Notes under the pieces: model-generated
Databases searched by the model: none
The model's input: only the letters and a program-made list of their open reading frames with translations
Told to the model about the DNA's origin: nothing
Program-made: the position numbers and the translations under genes
Shown: positions 19,995 to 29,992 of the stretch, in pieces
Numbering within the stretch: the stretch's first letter is position 1
How the letters are laid out: each line of letters starts with the position of its first letter
Source: an uncultured Pelagibacteraceae bacterium
Lineage (GTDB): Bacteria; Pseudomonadota; Alphaproteobacteria; Pelagibacterales; AG-422-B15
Direction: 5' to 3'
NCBI GenBank assembly: GCA_902523455.1
Contig: CABYZG010000005.1
Location: 1 to 64,000 of the forward strand
DNA length: 64,000 nt

Positions 19995-20684
19995 ATGAGA
20001 TCAGGTATTATAGCAAAAAAAATTGGAATGAGTAATTTGTACACACAAAGTGGAACAAATATTCCTGTTACTGTACTTCATGTTGAAAATTGTAAAATTA
20101 TTGATCGAATTATATCGGAAAATGAAAATTCAGACAAGGTATTGGTTGGTGCCTGCAAGTTAAAAAAAACATCCAAATCGCAGAAGGGCTTCTTTGATAA
20201 AAAAAAATCAGATGCTTATAAATATCTTAGAGAGTTTGAAATTAGTAAAGACCAAGAGATTAAAAGTGGAGATGAATTGAAAGCAAGTCATTTTAAGGAA
20301 GGTCAATTTATTGATGTATCTGGTTACACGAAAGGCAAAGGATTTGCTGGAGTAATGAAACGTCATAATTTCTCCGGCTTGAGAGCCTCTCATGGTGTTT
20401 CAGTTTCACATCGAAGCCATGGATCTACAGGCCAGTGCCAAGACCCTGGTAAAGTTTTCAAAGGAAAAAAGATGGCAGGACAATACGGAGATGTTCACAA
20501 AACTCTTCAAAGCTTACAGGTTGTAAAGGTTGATGAACAAAAAAATCTAATCTGTGTAAAAGGAGCTACACCAGGCTCAAGGGGAACTTGGTTAATTGTT
20601 GAGGACTCGATTAAAAAAGATGGCATCAAAGAAATAGAAGCCACACCAGTAAAATCAGAAAAAGAAGATAGGAAGGAAAAATAA
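19995..20684 (+). CDS. rplC: 50S ribosomal protein L3
   Basis: A 229-residue early-assembly protein near the peptidyl transferase centre. The extended loop carries RASHGVSVSHRSHGSTGQ and GKKMAGQYG, including the glutamine that PrmB methylates in other bacteria. It has a charged C-terminal tail of about 15 residues (VKSEKEDRKEK). It starts 3 bases after rpsJ and ends 4 before rplD. Confidence 0.99.
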   Translation: MRSGIIAKKIGMSNLYTQSGTNIPVTVLHVENCKIIDRIISENENSDKVLVGACKLKKTSKSQKGFFDKKKSDAYKYLREFEISKDQEIKSGDELKASHFKEGQFIDVSGYTKGKGFAGVMKRHNFSGLRASHGVSVSHRSHGSTGQCQDPGKVFKGKKMAGQYGDVHKTLQSLQVVKVDEQKNLICVKGATPGSRGTWLIVEDSIKKDGIKEIEATPVKSEKEDRKEK

Positions 20685-20688
20685 GTAA

Positions 20689-21309
20689 ATGCAAATTGAC
20701 ATGCATAAAATAGATGGAAAAAAGAGTGGGTCTGTCAATTTGAAAGATCAATTATTCAATAGTAAGTCCGATTTAAGTGTTGTTGGCTCTTTAGTCAGAT
20801 GGAATGAATCTAACCAGAAACCTTTAAGAGCTAGGACCAAAAACAGATCTGAAGTAAAAGGAACAACACAAAAGCTAGGAAGACAAAAGGGAAGTGGAGG
20901 AGCAAGACACGGTTCCAAAAAGGCAAATATATTTAGGAGCGGAGGAATGGCTCATAACTTAAGAGGAGTTCGTTCATTAAAAAAAATGCCAAAACGCACA
21001 AGGCAGGAGGCCTTGAAACATCTTCTTGCTGATAAACTCAAGAATAACAATCTGATAATTGTTGAAGAGCTCAAAATTACAGAGCCAAAGACAAAAACAC
21101 TAGTTAAAAGACTCTCAGATTTAAATGCTCACTCTGCGCTCATATTAGAGGGCGATAATCCTGATAATAATTTTGCATTAGCTTCAAGAAACTTAAAAAA
21201 TATAAAGTACTCAAGCATAAATAATTTTAATGCACTCGATTTACTTGGATTTGAAAAATTAATCATGAGTAAGAATGCTTTAGAAATACTTGAGAGTAGG
21301 ATTAATTAA
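20689..21309 (+). CDS. rplD: 50S ribosomal protein L4
   Basis: A 206-residue protein lining the exit tunnel. The tunnel loop (KGTTQKLGRQKGSGGARHG) and the globular domain with TKTLVKRLSDL are present. In E. coli L4 represses the S10 operon; no matching leader is seen here. One base separates it from rplW. Confidence 0.98.
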   Translation: MQIDMHKIDGKKSGSVNLKDQLFNSKSDLSVVGSLVRWNESNQKPLRARTKNRSEVKGTTQKLGRQKGSGGARHGSKKANIFRSGGMAHNLRGVRSLKKMPKRTRQEALKHLLADKLKNNNLIIVEELKITEPKTKTLVKRLSDLNAHSALILEGDNPDNNFALASRNLKNIKYSSINNFNALDLLGFEKLIMSKNALEILESRIN

Positions 21310-21310
21310 G

Positions 21311-21604
21311 ATGGTTACAATTAAAGATTTTAAAACGATAATCAAACCTATTATTACAGAGAAGTCCTCAATGGGTTCAGAGTATAATCAAGTTACATTC
21401 CAAGTTCAGAAAACAAGTTCAAAGAAAGAAATTAAATTAGCAATTGAAAACATTTTTAAAGTCAAAGTAAAAAAAGTAAATACTTCAATTGTTAAGGGTA
21501 AGCTTAAATCATTCAGGGGTTCTCTTGGTAAAAGGTCGGATTACAAGAAGGCATTCGTTACCCTCGAAGATGGTCAAACAATTGATATTAATGCGGGAGT
21601 ATAA
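21311..21604 (+). CDS. rplW: 50S ribosomal protein L23
   Basis: A 97-residue protein at the tunnel exit, the docking point for trigger factor and SRP. ITEKSS near the start, KKEIKLAIENIFKVKVKKVNT and the basic loop are typical. The ATG at 21311 is chosen because it follows the rplD stop; an upstream start at 21290 would overlap rplD by 20 bases. Confidence 0.98.
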   Translation: MVTIKDFKTIIKPIITEKSSMGSEYNQVTFQVQKTSSKKEIKLAIENIFKVKVKKVNTSIVKGKLKSFRGSLGKRSDYKKAFVTLEDGQTIDINAGV

Positions 21605-21608
21605 ATAA

Positions 21609-22454
21609 ATGGCACTTAAAAAATTCAGACCTAACACGCCCGGAACCAGAGGACTTACTCTAGTTGATAAAAAAGGATTATGGAATGGTAAACCAGTAAA
21701 ATCACTTACCACTGGCATCTCTAAAAAAGGTGGACGTAATAATACAGGTAGAATCACTATGAGAAGAAAAGGTGGAGGGCATAAATCAAAATATAGAATA
21801 ATTGATTTCAAAAGAAATAAGATAGATGTGAGTGCGACTGTGGAAAGAATAGAATATGATCCAAATAGATCTTCATATATAGCATTGATTAAATATGATG
21901 ACGGTATTCAAAGCTACATATTGGCCCCAAAAGATATAAAGGTTGGAGATAAAGTAATTTCTGGATCAAAAAAAGAAATTAGAAATGGGAATTGTATGCC
22001 CATGTCTGACATACCTGTAGGCATTGACATACATAACATCGAATTAAAATCAGGAAGCGGTGCGCAATTAGCAAGGTCTGCGGGCACATCTACCCAAATA
22101 GTTGGAAAATCTAATGGTTATGTCGCTATTAAGTTGCCTTCAGGGGAACAACGAAAAATCAGAGAAGAATGTCGTGCTACGATAGGTGTATTGTCAAATA
22201 TTGATAAAAAAAACCAAAAGCTTGGTAAGGCCGGTAGGAACAGGTGGCTTGGTATAAGACCATCTGTCAGAGGAGTTGCGATGAATCCTATCGATCATCC
22301 ACATGGTGGTGGTGAAGGTAAAACTTCTGGTGGAAGAGATCCTGTAACTCCATGGGGTAAACCTACAAAGGGAAAGAAGACAAGAAATAATAAAAGAACT
22401 GATAAATTTATAATTAAAAGAAAAACGGATAAGAAAGCAAGAATAGAGGTATAA
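21609..22454 (+). CDS. rplB: 50S ribosomal protein L2
   Basis: A 281-residue protein needed for subunit association and peptidyl transferase folding. It contains the OB-fold region, [18 protein letters not shown], and the C-terminal [18 protein letters not shown] with the conserved histidine. The basic tail is intact. rpsS starts at the next base. Confidence 0.99.
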   Translation: MALKKFRPNTPGTRGLTLVDKKGLWNGKPVKSLTTGISKKGGRNNTGRITMRRKGGGHKSKYRIIDFKRNKIDVSATVERIEYDPNRSSYIALIKYDDGIQSYILAPKDIKVGDKVISGSKKEIRNGNCMPMSDIPVGIDIHNIELKSGSGAQLARSAGTSTQIVGKSNGYVAIKLPSGEQRKIREECRATIGVLSNIDKKNQKLGKAGRNRWLGIRPSVRGVAMNPIDHPHGGGEGKTSGGRDPVTPWGKPTKGKKTRNNKRTDKFIIKRKTDKKARIEV

Positions 22455-22727
22455 ATGACAAGATCTGTTTGGAAGGGACCATTTGTTGATAGCCATTTGT
22501 TAAAAAAAGTAAAAGCGGCTTCCGATTCTGGTGGCAATAGCGTCATTAAGACTTGGTCTAGAAGATCAACTATACTACCCGAATTTGTGGGTGTAAATTT
22601 TGCGGTTCATAACGGCAAAAGATTTATACCTGTAAACGTAACTGAAGACATGGTTGGCCATAAACTTGGAGAGTTCTCTCCTACAAGAACTTTTAACGGC
22701 CACACAGGTGATAAAAAAACAAAGTAA
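22455..22727 (+). CDS. rpsS: 30S ribosomal protein S19
   Basis: A 90-residue 30S head protein beside S13. [10 protein letters not shown], the [13 protein letters not shown] core and the C-terminal [18 protein letters not shown] match the family fully. It sits between rplB (no gap) and rplV (2 bases). Confidence 0.99.
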   Translation: MTRSVWKGPFVDSHLLKKVKAASDSGGNSVIKTWSRRSTILPEFVGVNFAVHNGKRFIPVNVTEDMVGHKLGEFSPTRTFNGHTGDKKTK

Positions 22728-22729
22728 AT

Positions 22730-23119
22730 ATGAGACAACTTGCAAGAAAAGATAACGAAGCATATGCAATTCAAAGGAACATGAGAGTGAGTCCGTCAAA
22801 GGCTAATGCAGTACTTGAAATGATTAGAGGCAAAAAGGCATCAGAAGCACTTAACTTATTAAAGTTTTCATCTAGAGGAGTTTCTAAAAATATTTGTAAA
22901 GTCTTAAACAGTGCAATTGCTAATGCCGAGAATAATCATCAGTTGGATATTGATATATTAAAAGTTACTGAAGCATATTGCGGTAAAGGTATGGTGATGA
23001 AAAGATGGAGAGCAAGAGCAAAGGGAAGACCTGGGAGAATTAATAAATTTCTGACTAACGTCACAATTAAAGTTTCTGAAGATCAAGTTAAGGAAGTAAA
23101 GAAAGAGAAGGCAAAATAG
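22730..23119 (+). CDS. rplV: 50S ribosomal protein L22
   Basis: A 129-residue tunnel protein; its beta hairpin (around KGMVMKRWRARAKGRPGRI) narrows the exit tunnel opposite L4 and is a site of macrolide resistance changes elsewhere. VSPSKANAVLEMIRGK is typical. A lysine-rich tail (KEVKKEKAK) extends the C terminus. Confidence 0.99.
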   Translation: MRQLARKDNEAYAIQRNMRVSPSKANAVLEMIRGKKASEALNLLKFSSRGVSKNICKVLNSAIANAENNHQLDIDILKVTEAYCGKGMVMKRWRARAKGRPGRINKFLTNVTIKVSEDQVKEVKKEKAK

Positions 23120-23122
23120 TAT

Positions 23123-23794
23123 ATGGGTCAAAAAGTAAATCCAATTGGACTTAGATTAATTCTTAATAAGAAGTGGCAATCTAGATGGTATGCTGGAAAG
23201 AAAGAATTCGGATCGTTCTTGCAGGAAGATTTAAAGATTAGAGCTTATCTTGAGAAAAAACTTAAAAATTGTGCTGTAGCAAAAATTCAGATTGAACGGC
23301 CTGCAAAGAAAGCACAGGTTACAATATATTCAGCGCGTCCAGGTCTTATTATTGGAAAAAAAGGTAGTGATATTGAGAAATTGAAGAAAAAAATCTCTGA
23401 ATTTACTTCCGATGAAGTTTCTATAAATCTTGTGGAGATTAGAAAACCAGAAGTAGAAGCACAATTAATTGCTGATGGTATAGCTGAACAATTAGAAAGA
23501 CGCGTTTCATTCCGAAGAGCGATGAAACGTTCAGTTCAGTCAGCAATGCGCTTGGGAGCAGACGGAATTAGAGTGAATTGTGGAGGTAGACTTGGGGGAA
23601 CTGAAATAGCAAGAACTGAGTGGTATAGGGAAGGTAGAGTGCCTCTTCATACTTTCAGAGCAAATGTAGATTACGCTGTCGCAACAGCACAAACCACATA
23701 TGGTTCATGCGGAATAAAAGTTTGGATATATAAAGGCGATATAGATGATAATGCGCCTCATGAATTAGATAACAACCCAAATAAATTAGGATAG
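23123..23794 (+). CDS. rpsC: 30S ribosomal protein S3
   Basis: A 223-residue protein of the mRNA entry channel with helicase activity together with S4 and S5. It has the N-terminal [11 protein letters not shown], a KH domain with the [14 protein letters not shown] loop, and the C-terminal domain ([27 protein letters not shown]). Starts 3 bases after rplV. Confidence 0.99.
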   Translation: MGQKVNPIGLRLILNKKWQSRWYAGKKEFGSFLQEDLKIRAYLEKKLKNCAVAKIQIERPAKKAQVTIYSARPGLIIGKKGSDIEKLKKKISEFTSDEVSINLVEIRKPEVEAQLIADGIAEQLERRVSFRRAMKRSVQSAMRLGADGIRVNCGGRLGGTEIARTEWYREGRVPLHTFRANVDYAVATAQTTYGSCGIKVWIYKGDIDDNAPHELDNNPNKLG

Positions 23795-23796
23795 AT

Positions 23797-24210
23797 ATGT
23801 TACAGCCAAAGAAAACAAAATATAGAAAAGCGCATAAAGGTAGAATTAAGGGAGTTGCAACGTCAGCCACAACGCTTAATTATGGGACATATGGTTTGAA
23901 AGCTTTAGAAGCTGAAAGAGTCACAGCTCGTCAAATTGAGGCTGCCCGTGTTGCAATGACAAGATTCATGAAAAGAGCTGGAAGAGTGTGGGTTAGAATA
24001 TTTCCTGATGTTCCAGTTTCAAAAAAACCTACAGAAGTAAGAATGGGTAAAGGCAAAGGATCACCAGAGTATTGGGCATGCAGGGTTAAACCAGGAAAAA
24101 TTTTATTTGAAGTTGATGGCGTTTCACAAGCAATTGCAACAGAGGCCTTTGGACGTGCTTCATCTAAACTGCCTATTAAAACTAAGGTAGTGGAACAGTT
24201 AATTAAATAG
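23797..24210 (+). CDS. rplP: 50S ribosomal protein L16
   Basis: A 137-residue protein near the A-site tRNA elbow. [25 protein letters not shown] segment ([16 protein letters not shown]) and [12 protein letters not shown] are all present, including the arginine that is hydroxylated in E. coli. Two bases from rpsC and 7 from rpmC. Confidence 0.99.
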   Translation: MLQPKKTKYRKAHKGRIKGVATSATTLNYGTYGLKALEAERVTARQIEAARVAMTRFMKRAGRVWVRIFPDVPVSKKPTEVRMGKGKGSPEYWACRVKPGKILFEVDGVSQAIATEAFGRASSKLPIKTKVVEQLIK

Positions 24211-24217
24211 AGAATTT

Positions 24218-24409
24218 ATGAAAGCAGAAGAAATAAGAAAAAAAACAACAGATCAACTGAAGACTGAGTTGCAAAATTTATACAAGGAGTCCTTTAACTT
24301 GAGATTTCAAAAGTCCTCTGGCCAGTTGGAGAATACGTCTCGAATTTTTAAGGTAAGAAAACTGATAGCAAGAATAAAAACAATAATGAAGGAAAAAACG
24401 GTTAACTAA
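24218..24409 (+). CDS. rpmC: 50S ribosomal protein L29
   Basis: A 63-residue two-helix protein at the tunnel exit, next to L23. The helix starting [14 protein letters not shown] and the second helix with [14 protein letters not shown] are family-typical. Fits the conserved order rplP-rpmC-rpsQ. Confidence 0.98.
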   Translation: MKAEEIRKKTTDQLKTELQNLYKESFNLRFQKSSGQLENTSRIFKVRKLIARIKTIMKEKTVN

Positions 24410-24410
24410 C

Positions 24411-24638
24411 ATGCCAAAAAAGATATTACAAGGAACTGTTATTAGTAACAAACAAGATAAAACAATAACAGTTTTAGTTGAAAGAAAGTTTAAACACCCA
24501 GTGTTAAAAAAAGTGATTAGAAGATCAAAAAAATACAGCGCACATGATCCCGATAATCAATTTAACGCAGGAGATAAAGTAAGAATTATGGAGTCTAAGC
24601 CAATTTCTAAACTAAAAAGATGGGTTGCAATTAGTTAA
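24411..24638 (+). CDS. rpsQ: 30S ribosomal protein S17
   Basis: A 75-residue OB-fold primary binder of 16S r[23 protein letters not shown], the KKYSAHD loop and the [11 protein letters not shown] terminus are typical. One base after rpmC; rplN begins immediately after its stop. Confidence 0.98.
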   Translation: MPKKILQGTVISNKQDKTITVLVERKFKHPVLKKVIRRSKKYSAHDPDNQFNAGDKVRIMESKPISKLKRWVAIS

Positions 24639-25007
24639 ATGATACAAGTTGAATCTCGATTAAATGTTGCGGATAACTCAGGAGCCAAAGAGGTTTTATG
24701 TGTTAAAGTTCTTGGTGGTTCAAAGCGTCGTTTTGCATCTGTAGGAGATATTATCGTAGTAACTGTCAAAGACGCAATACCAAAAGGGAAGGTTAAAAAA
24801 GGAACTGTTCATAAAGCTGTAATCGTGAGAACTAGAAAAGAGTTGAAAAGAGTTGATGGAAGTACAATTAAGTTTGATACAAACGCCGCTGTATTAATTA
24901 ATAATCAGGGTGAACCTGTAGGGACAAGAATCTTCGGCCCTGTTTGTAGAGAGCTACGATCAAAAAAACAAATGAAAATCATTTCACTAGCGCCGGAGGT
25001 CTTATAA
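24639..25007 (+). CDS. rplN: 50S ribosomal protein L14
   Basis: A 122-residue intersubunit bridge protein and target of the RsfS silencing factor. [19 protein letters not shown], the [16 protein letters not shown] core and the FGPVCRELR terminus are fully conserved. Its TAA shares an A with the rplX start, and its last codons contain the GGAGGT used by rplX. Confidence 0.99.
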   Translation: MIQVESRLNVADNSGAKEVLCVKVLGGSKRRFASVGDIIVVTVKDAIPKGKVKKGTVHKAVIVRTRKELKRVDGSTIKFDTNAAVLINNQGEPVGTRIFGPVCRELRSKKQMKIISLAPEVL

Positions 25008-25318
25008 TGAGCATGAGATTAAAAAAAGGTGATCAAGTTACTGTTAACACAGGCAAGGATAAGGGAAAAGTTGGTGAAGTGATAAAAATATTAGGCATGA
25101 AAGCAATTGTTAAAGGCGTGAACATTTCAAAGAAACATCAAAAACAAGATCAGAAAAACGAAGGTGGGGTTTTGAATAAGGAGATGCCAATTATGCTCTC
25201 TAATTTAATGCCGGTTGATAAAAAGACCAACAAAGGTGTTAGAGTTGGTTATAAATACTTAAAAGACAATAAAAAAGTGAGAATTAACATTAAAACGGGA
25301 GATCAAATCGATGGATAA
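25007..25318 (+). CDS. rplX: 50S ribosomal protein L24
   Basis: A 103-residue assembly initiator with a KOW motif (KGDQVTVNTGKDKGKVGEV). A strong GGAGGT at 24995-25000, 6 bases before the ATG at 25007, supports this start; another in-frame ATG lies 6 bases later. The end overlaps rplE by 8 bases, pointing to translational coupling. Confidence 0.98.
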   Translation: MSMRLKKGDQVTVNTGKDKGKVGEVIKILGMKAIVKGVNISKKHQKQDQKNEGGVLNKEMPIMLSNLMPVDKKTNKGVRVGYKYLKDNKKVRINIKTGDQIDG

Positions 25319-25862
25319 TTATACTCCACGTTTAAAAGAAATGTATATAAATACGATAGTGCCAAGGCTAAAGAATGATCTTTCTATAAATAATGATCTT
25401 GCACTGCCTAAGTTGGTAAAAGTTTCATTAAACATGGGCCTTGGAGAGGCAGTAAATGACTCTAAAGTAATTCAACTAGCTTCAGATCAATTAGCTTCGA
25501 TAGCTGGTCAACAACCATTAGTGACAAAAGCAAGAAAATCAATCGCTACTTTTAAAATCAGAACTGGTATGCCTTTAGGGGTAAAGGTTACTTTAAGAGG
25601 TAACAGGATGTACGAGTTCATTGATAGACTCGTTACTATTGCACTTCCGCGTATTAGAGACTTTAGAGGATTGAAAAAAAATTGTTTCGATGGAAGGGGT
25701 AATTACTCTTTCGGAATTAAGGAATGCACAGTTTTTCCTGAAATTAACGTGGATAAACTTGATAAGGTGCGTGGGTTAGATATTACAATAAATACTACAG
25801 CTTCAAATGATGAACAGGCATTGTTGTTATTAAAATCTCTAAATTTTCCAATTAATGATTAG
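25311..25862 (+). CDS. rplE: 50S ribosomal protein L5
   Basis: A 183-residue 5S rRNA-binding protein contacting P-site tRNA. PKLVKVSLNMGLGEAV, TKARKSIATFKIRTGMPLG-type core, LPRIRDFRGL and the C-terminal GLDITINTTASNDEQALLLL are present. Overlaps rplX by 8 bases. Confidence 0.99.
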   Translation: MDNYTPRLKEMYINTIVPRLKNDLSINNDLALPKLVKVSLNMGLGEAVNDSKVIQLASDQLASIAGQQPLVTKARKSIATFKIRTGMPLGVKVTLRGNRMYEFIDRLVTIALPRIRDFRGLKKNCFDGRGNYSFGIKECTVFPEINVDKLDKVRGLDITINTTASNDEQALLLLKSLNFPIND

Positions 25863-25870
25863 GTAAGAAT

Positions 25871-26176
25871 ATGGCTAAAAAAAGTTCGATAGAAAAAAAT
25901 AAAAGAAGAATAAAGCTCTCTGAAAAAGACCTGCATAAGAGAAGTAAACTAAAATCTCTTATTATGGACAAAAAAACCTCTATTGATGAAAGGTTTCAAG
26001 CTCAGCTAAAACTTTCCAAACTAAGAAGGAATGGTGCGAGAACAAGAGTTCGAAATAGATGTGAATTAACAGGCCGTCCAAGGGGTTACCATAAACGAGT
26101 GAGATTATCTAGAATTGCCTTGAGGGATCTTGCATCTAAAGGTCAAATCCCTGGAATGAATAAATCAAGCTGGTAG
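25871..26176 (+). CDS. rpsN: 30S ribosomal protein S14 (zinc-free form)
   Basis: A 101-residue S14 of the long type without the CxxC pairs that bind zinc in the short form. The C-terminal block RNRCELTGRPRGYHKR, then LSRIALRDLASKGQIPGM, is standard. It helps assemble the 30S head with S3 and S10. AGGTAAG is the likely ribosome binding site. Confidence 0.98.
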   Translation: MAKKSSIEKNKRRIKLSEKDLHKRSKLKSLIMDKKTSIDERFQAQLKLSKLRRNGARTRVRNRCELTGRPRGYHKRVRLSRIALRDLASKGQIPGMNKSSW

Positions 26177-26188
26177 AAAGGAAGAAAT

Positions 26189-26587
26189 ATGTCATTACAA
26201 GATCCGTTGTCAGATTTATTTAGTAGAATTAGAAATGCACAAATGAGGTATAAACCAATTGTTAGTTCTCCTGTATCAAAGTTAAGGGAAAATATTTTAG
26301 AGGTACTCAAAAAAGAAGGTTATATAAGAGGATATGCTCGAACAAAACACTCATCTGGCAGGGAAGAGCTCGATATTGAACTGAAATATGATGAAAAAGG
26401 TCCTGTAATTTCAGAGATCACAAGAATTTCAAAACCAGGTAGGCGTGTTTATTCTGGCGCTGGAAGGATACCGTATGTACATAATGGCCTTGGAATTTCA
26501 ATTATTTCAACTTCGAAAGGTGTGATGACGGATGCAGACGCAAGAGATCAAAAAGTAGGCGGGGAAATTATTTGTAGAGTATTTTAA
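26189..26587 (+). CDS. rpsH: 30S ribosomal protein S8
   Basis: A 132-residue central-domain assembly protein. [14 protein letters not shown], the [10 protein letters not shown] segment and the C-terminal [18 protein letters not shown] are conserved. S8 represses the spc operon in E. coli by binding rplE mRNA; not testable here by eye. AAAGGAAG precedes the ATG. Confidence 0.99.
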   Translation: MSLQDPLSDLFSRIRNAQMRYKPIVSSPVSKLRENILEVLKKEGYIRGYARTKHSSGREELDIELKYDEKGPVISEITRISKPGRRVYSGAGRIPYVHNGLGISIISTSKGVMTDADARDQKVGGEIICRVF

Positions 26588-26589
26588 TT

Positions 26590-27123
26590 ATGTCTAGAGT
26601 TGGATCAAAAGAAATAAATATACCAGAAAGCGTAAAAATTAATCTTCAAGATGGATTAATTTCAGCTGAGGGACCATTAGGCAAACTTGAGTCTAAGTTA
26701 AATTCTCAAATCGAAGTAATAATTGAGGGTCAAAAAATTACAATGAAACCCAAATCTGATGACAAAACTTTAGTTTCTTTCTGGGGTTTACAGAGAAATT
26801 TAGTCAATAATTTAATTATTGGTGTAAGTGAGGGTTTTACAAAAAAATTAGAAATGAATGGCGTTGGATATCGTGCAGCCTTAAAAGGTAAAACTCTTGA
26901 ATTATTGCTTGGGTATAGTCATCCGATAAACTACGATATTCCAGAAAATATTACAGTCACAGTAGATAAGCAAAATAATATTGAGATTAAGGGTCCTGAC
27001 AAGCAACTTGTTGGACAAACTGCTGCTGAAATTAGAAATTTTAGGGGGCCTGAACCTTATAAAGGCAAGGGCATAAAGTATGCCGATGAATATATAAATA
27101 GAAAAGAAGGTAAAAAGAAATAA
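26590..27123 (+). CDS. rplF: 50S ribosomal protein L6
   Basis: A 177-residue protein at the base of the stalk near the sarcin-ricin loop. Two repeated domains are visible, the second with GYSHPINYDIPENI and the C-terminal GPDKQLVGQTAAEIRNFRGPEPYKGKGI. One base overlap with rplR. Confidence 0.99.
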   Translation: MSRVGSKEINIPESVKINLQDGLISAEGPLGKLESKLNSQIEVIIEGQKITMKPKSDDKTLVSFWGLQRNLVNNLIIGVSEGFTKKLEMNGVGYRAALKGKTLELLLGYSHPINYDIPENITVTVDKQNNIEIKGPDKQLVGQTAAEIRNFRGPEPYKGKGIKYADEYINRKEGKKK

Positions 27124-27470
27124 TGTTATCTCCAAAAAAACAAAAAAGATCAAGTAGGGTCAGGTTTAAGCTAAAGAAAAATAATAAATCTCGCATGAGA
27201 CTTACTCTTTATAAGTCTTCACAGCACTTGTATGCTCAAATCGTTGACGATAATAAAGGTATTACTGTTTGCAGTGCCTCAACTCTAAAATCAGAAAAAA
27301 ATAAAAATTCATGTAATGTTGCAAATGCAAAAATATTAGGCAGTGAACTTGCTAAGTCAGCAGTTGAAAAGGGCGTTAAAGATGTTTACCTGGATCGTGG
27401 TTCAAATTTGTATCATGGAATAGTAAAAACTATTACTGATGAAGTAAGATCTGGTGGTATAAATTTATAG
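27123..27470 (+). CDS. rplR: 50S ribosomal protein L18
   Basis: A 115-residue 5S rRNA-binding protein. Basic N terminus, then [18 protein letters not shown] and the C-terminal [19 protein letters not shown]. It starts within the stop of rplF (TAATG) and ends 8 bases before rpsE. Confidence 0.99.
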   Translation: MLSPKKQKRSSRVRFKLKKNNKSRMRLTLYKSSQHLYAQIVDDNKGITVCSASTLKSEKNKNSCNVANAKILGSELAKSAVEKGVKDVYLDRGSNLYHGIVKTITDEVRSGGINL

Positions 27471-27478
27471 GAAACATT

Positions 27479-28009
27479 ATGGTTAAAGAAAATAAGAACA
27501 AAGATCAAAATGGTATTGATATTAAAGACAAACTAGTAGCAATTAACCGTGTTACAAAAGTTGTTAAAGGAGGAAGGCGATTTGGATTTGCAGCATTAGT
27601 TGTTGCTGGTGATGAGTCCGGTAAAGTTGGTTTTGGTCATGGAAAAGCAAAAGAGGTTCCTGAGGCCATAAAAAAAGCAACAGACTCAGCTAAAAAAAGT
27701 TTGGTTAGAATACCGCTTAGAGAGGGTAGAACACTACATCATGATATAATTGGAATACATGGTTCATCACGGGTTGTAATGAGATCTGCACCCTCAGGTA
27801 CAGGTATTATTGCTGGAGGGTCAGTTAGGGCAGTATTTGAATTATTAGGTATACAAGACATTGTTGCAAAGTCAGTTGGTAGCTCAAATCCTTATAATAT
27901 TATCAGAGCAGCAGTAGATGGACTGAAACAGCAAAAATCGCCCAAGATAATTGCTGCAAGGAGATCTAAAAAAGTCGGCAACATTACTTCTGCAAGAGAA
28001 ACGACATGA
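27479..28009 (+). CDS. rpsE: 30S ribosomal protein S5
   Basis: A 176-residue fidelity and mRNA-unwinding protein. The dsRNA-binding-like domain with [15 protein letters not shown] and [12 protein letters not shown], and the C-terminal [19 protein letters not shown], are intact; the loop around FGFAALVV is the spectinomycin site. Overlaps rpmD by 4 bases (ATGA). Confidence 0.99.
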   Translation: MVKENKNKDQNGIDIKDKLVAINRVTKVVKGGRRFGFAALVVAGDESGKVGFGHGKAKEVPEAIKKATDSAKKSLVRIPLREGRTLHHDIIGIHGSSRVVMRSAPSGTGIIAGGSVRAVFELLGIQDIVAKSVGSSNPYNIIRAAVDGLKQQKSPKIIAARRSKKVGNITSARETT

Positions 28010-28188
28010 CTCAAAAATTAAAAATTACATTAAAAAAAAGTACGATTGGTTCTCAAAAAGGACAAATAGCGACGGTAAAAGGACTAGGGCTAAAAAAAAT
28101 TAACAGCAGCGTCATAAGAGAAGCAACGCCTGAAACATTAGGCATGATTAAAAAAATTAAACATTTAGTAATCACGGAAAATAATTAA
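28006..28188 (+). CDS. rpmD: 50S ribosomal protein L30
   Basis: A 60-residue protein with the family pattern: [16 protein letters not shown], a [11 protein letters not shown] loop and a terminal helix-strand [10 protein letters not shown]. It starts inside the rpsE stop and rplO begins at the base after its stop. Confidence 0.98.
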   Translation: MTQKLKITLKKSTIGSQKGQIATVKGLGLKKINSSVIREATPETLGMIKKIKHLVITENN

Positions 28189-28656
28189 ATGAAATTAAAT
28201 CAAATTGATAAAAACAAGAGCTTTAAATCAAAGAAGAGAGTCGGAAGAGGTATAGGCTCAGGTAAAGGTAAAACTTCTGGGAGTGGTCACAAAGGACAAA
28301 AAGCTCGTTCGGGTGTTGCTATTAATGGTTTCGAAGGTGGACAGATGCCTTTACATAGAAGATTACCTAAATTTGGATTTTCAAATTTTACAAAGAAACA
28401 ATATTTTGAATTAAACCTCTCTACAGTGCAGAAATTGATCGATAAAAATTCTATCAACGAGTCAGAGATTATAAATATCGCACTCTTAAAAAAGTTACGT
28501 ATTTTAAAAAATAAAGATAAAAAACACCTAAAAATTCTTGGTACAGGTGAATTAAAATCAAAAAATATAATTGAGTGTAGTAAAGTAACTAAGTCTGCAG
28601 AAGAAAAACTTCAAAAACTTGGTGTTGAATTAAAAATAATAAGTAAAGCAAATTAG
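28189..28656 (+). CDS. rplO: 50S ribosomal protein L15
   Basis: A 155-residue late-assembly protein. The glycine-rich N terminus (KRVGRGIGSGKGKTSGSGHKGQ region) and FEGGQMPLHRRLPKFGF are typical. The C-terminal domain is lysine-rich and more divergent. secY follows after 4 bases. Confidence 0.98.
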   Translation: MKLNQIDKNKSFKSKKRVGRGIGSGKGKTSGSGHKGQKARSGVAINGFEGGQMPLHRRLPKFGFSNFTKKQYFELNLSTVQKLIDKNSINESEIINIALLKKLRILKNKDKKHLKILGTGELKSKNIIECSKVTKSAEEKLQKLGVELKIISKAN

Positions 28657-28660
28657 CGAA

Positions 28661-29992
28661 ATGGCTTCAGCAGCTGAAAAATTAGCATCAAATTTCAACT
28701 TTAGTGTCTTTTCTAAGGCAACTGAATTGAAGAAAAGAATTTGGTTCACTTTAGGTGCTTTAATAATATATAGATTTGGCACATATATACCTTTACCTGG
28801 AATAGACATTGAGCAATTAAAACTTCTTGTTGAAACTAATCAAAGCGGAATTCTTGGAATGTTTGATGTTTTCGCAGGTGGCGCAATTAGTCGAATGGCT
28901 ATTTTTGCATTAGGTATCATGCCATACATATCTTCATCAATTATTATGCAGCTTATGACAAGTGTCTCTCCGCATCTGGCAAGTTTGAAGAAAGAGGGTG
29001 AGCCTGGTAGAAGAAAAATTACTCAATATACAAGATACGGAACTGTCTTACTTGCTTTATTACAAGGATATGGGATTTCCGTTGGGCTAGAGTCAGCAGG
29101 AAAAGTTGTTACAGACCCTGGACTATTTTTTCGACTTTCAACAACAATTACATTAACTGGCGGAACTGTCTTCTTAATGTGGCTAGGAGAACAAATAACC
29201 AGTAGAGGCATAGGAAATGGAATATCGCTCATTATTTTTTCTGGTATTGTAGCTGAGATACCTAGCGCCTTAATAAATACACTTACATTGGGTCGTCAGG
29301 GAACAATCTCAACTCTTACACTTGTTTTACTTTTAGTGATGATTGTAGCTGTAGTTATCTTTATTGTTTTTATGGAAAGAGCTCAGAGAAGATTAATAGT
29401 CCAGTATCCAAAAAGACAAATGGGTAATAAGATGTTTGCTGGAGATAGCACACATTTACCTCTTAAACTCAATACTGCAGGAGTTATACCAGCAATATTT
29501 GCATCATCTATTCTGTTGCTACCAATTACAATTGCGAATTTTAATGTATCTGCAGAGCCAGGATTGTTAAATGATATCGCAGCATTACTTGGTAGGGGCC
29601 AACCTGCATACATGCTTATGTATGCTGCGGCCATTATATTTTTTGCATTCTTTTATACTTCAATTGTATTTAATCCAGTTGAAACAGCTGATAATCTAAA
29701 AAGACAAGGTGGCTTTATCCCAGGAATTAGGCCAGGTGAAAAAACTGCTGAGTATATTGATTTTGTCTTATCCAGAATAACAACCATTGGGGCACTATAT
29801 TTAGCATTTGTGTGCATACTCCCGGAAATTTTAATTGCACAATACTCAATCCCATTTTATTTGGGAGGTACATCACTACTCATTGTTGTGGTTGTAGGCA
29901 TGGATACTGTTGGACAAATTCAAAGTCATTTATTTGCATATCAATATGAAGCTCTAATAAAAAAATCTCGCCTAAGAGGCACAAGAAGGTGA
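28661..29992 (+). CDS. secY: Preprotein translocase subunit SecY
   Basis: The 443-residue channel subunit of the Sec translocase, with ten predicted membrane spans. RFGTYIPLPGID in the first span and plug region, GIMPYISSSIIMQL, the QITSRGIGNGISLIIF segment, and the SecA-facing loops with ERAQRRL and RPGEKTAEYI are clear. It pairs with SecE encoded 23 kb upstream. Its last codons overlap the GTG of adk. Confidence 0.99.
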   Translation: MASAAEKLASNFNFSVFSKATELKKRIWFTLGALIIYRFGTYIPLPGIDIEQLKLLVETNQSGILGMFDVFAGGAISRMAIFALGIMPYISSSIIMQLMTSVSPHLASLKKEGEPGRRKITQYTRYGTVLLALLQGYGISVGLESAGKVVTDPGLFFRLSTTITLTGGTVFLMWLGEQITSRGIGNGISLIIFSGIVAEIPSALINTLTLGRQGTISTLTLVLLLVMIVAVVIFIVFMERAQRRLIVQYPKRQMGNKMFAGDSTHLPLKLNTAGVIPAIFASSILLLPITIANFNVSAEPGLLNDIAALLGRGQPAYMLMYAAAIIFFAFFYTSIVFNPVETADNLKRQGGFIPGIRPGEKTAEYIDFVLSRITTIGALYLAFVCILPEILIAQYSIPFYLGGTSLLIVVVVGMDTVGQIQSHLFAYQYEALIKKSRLRGTRR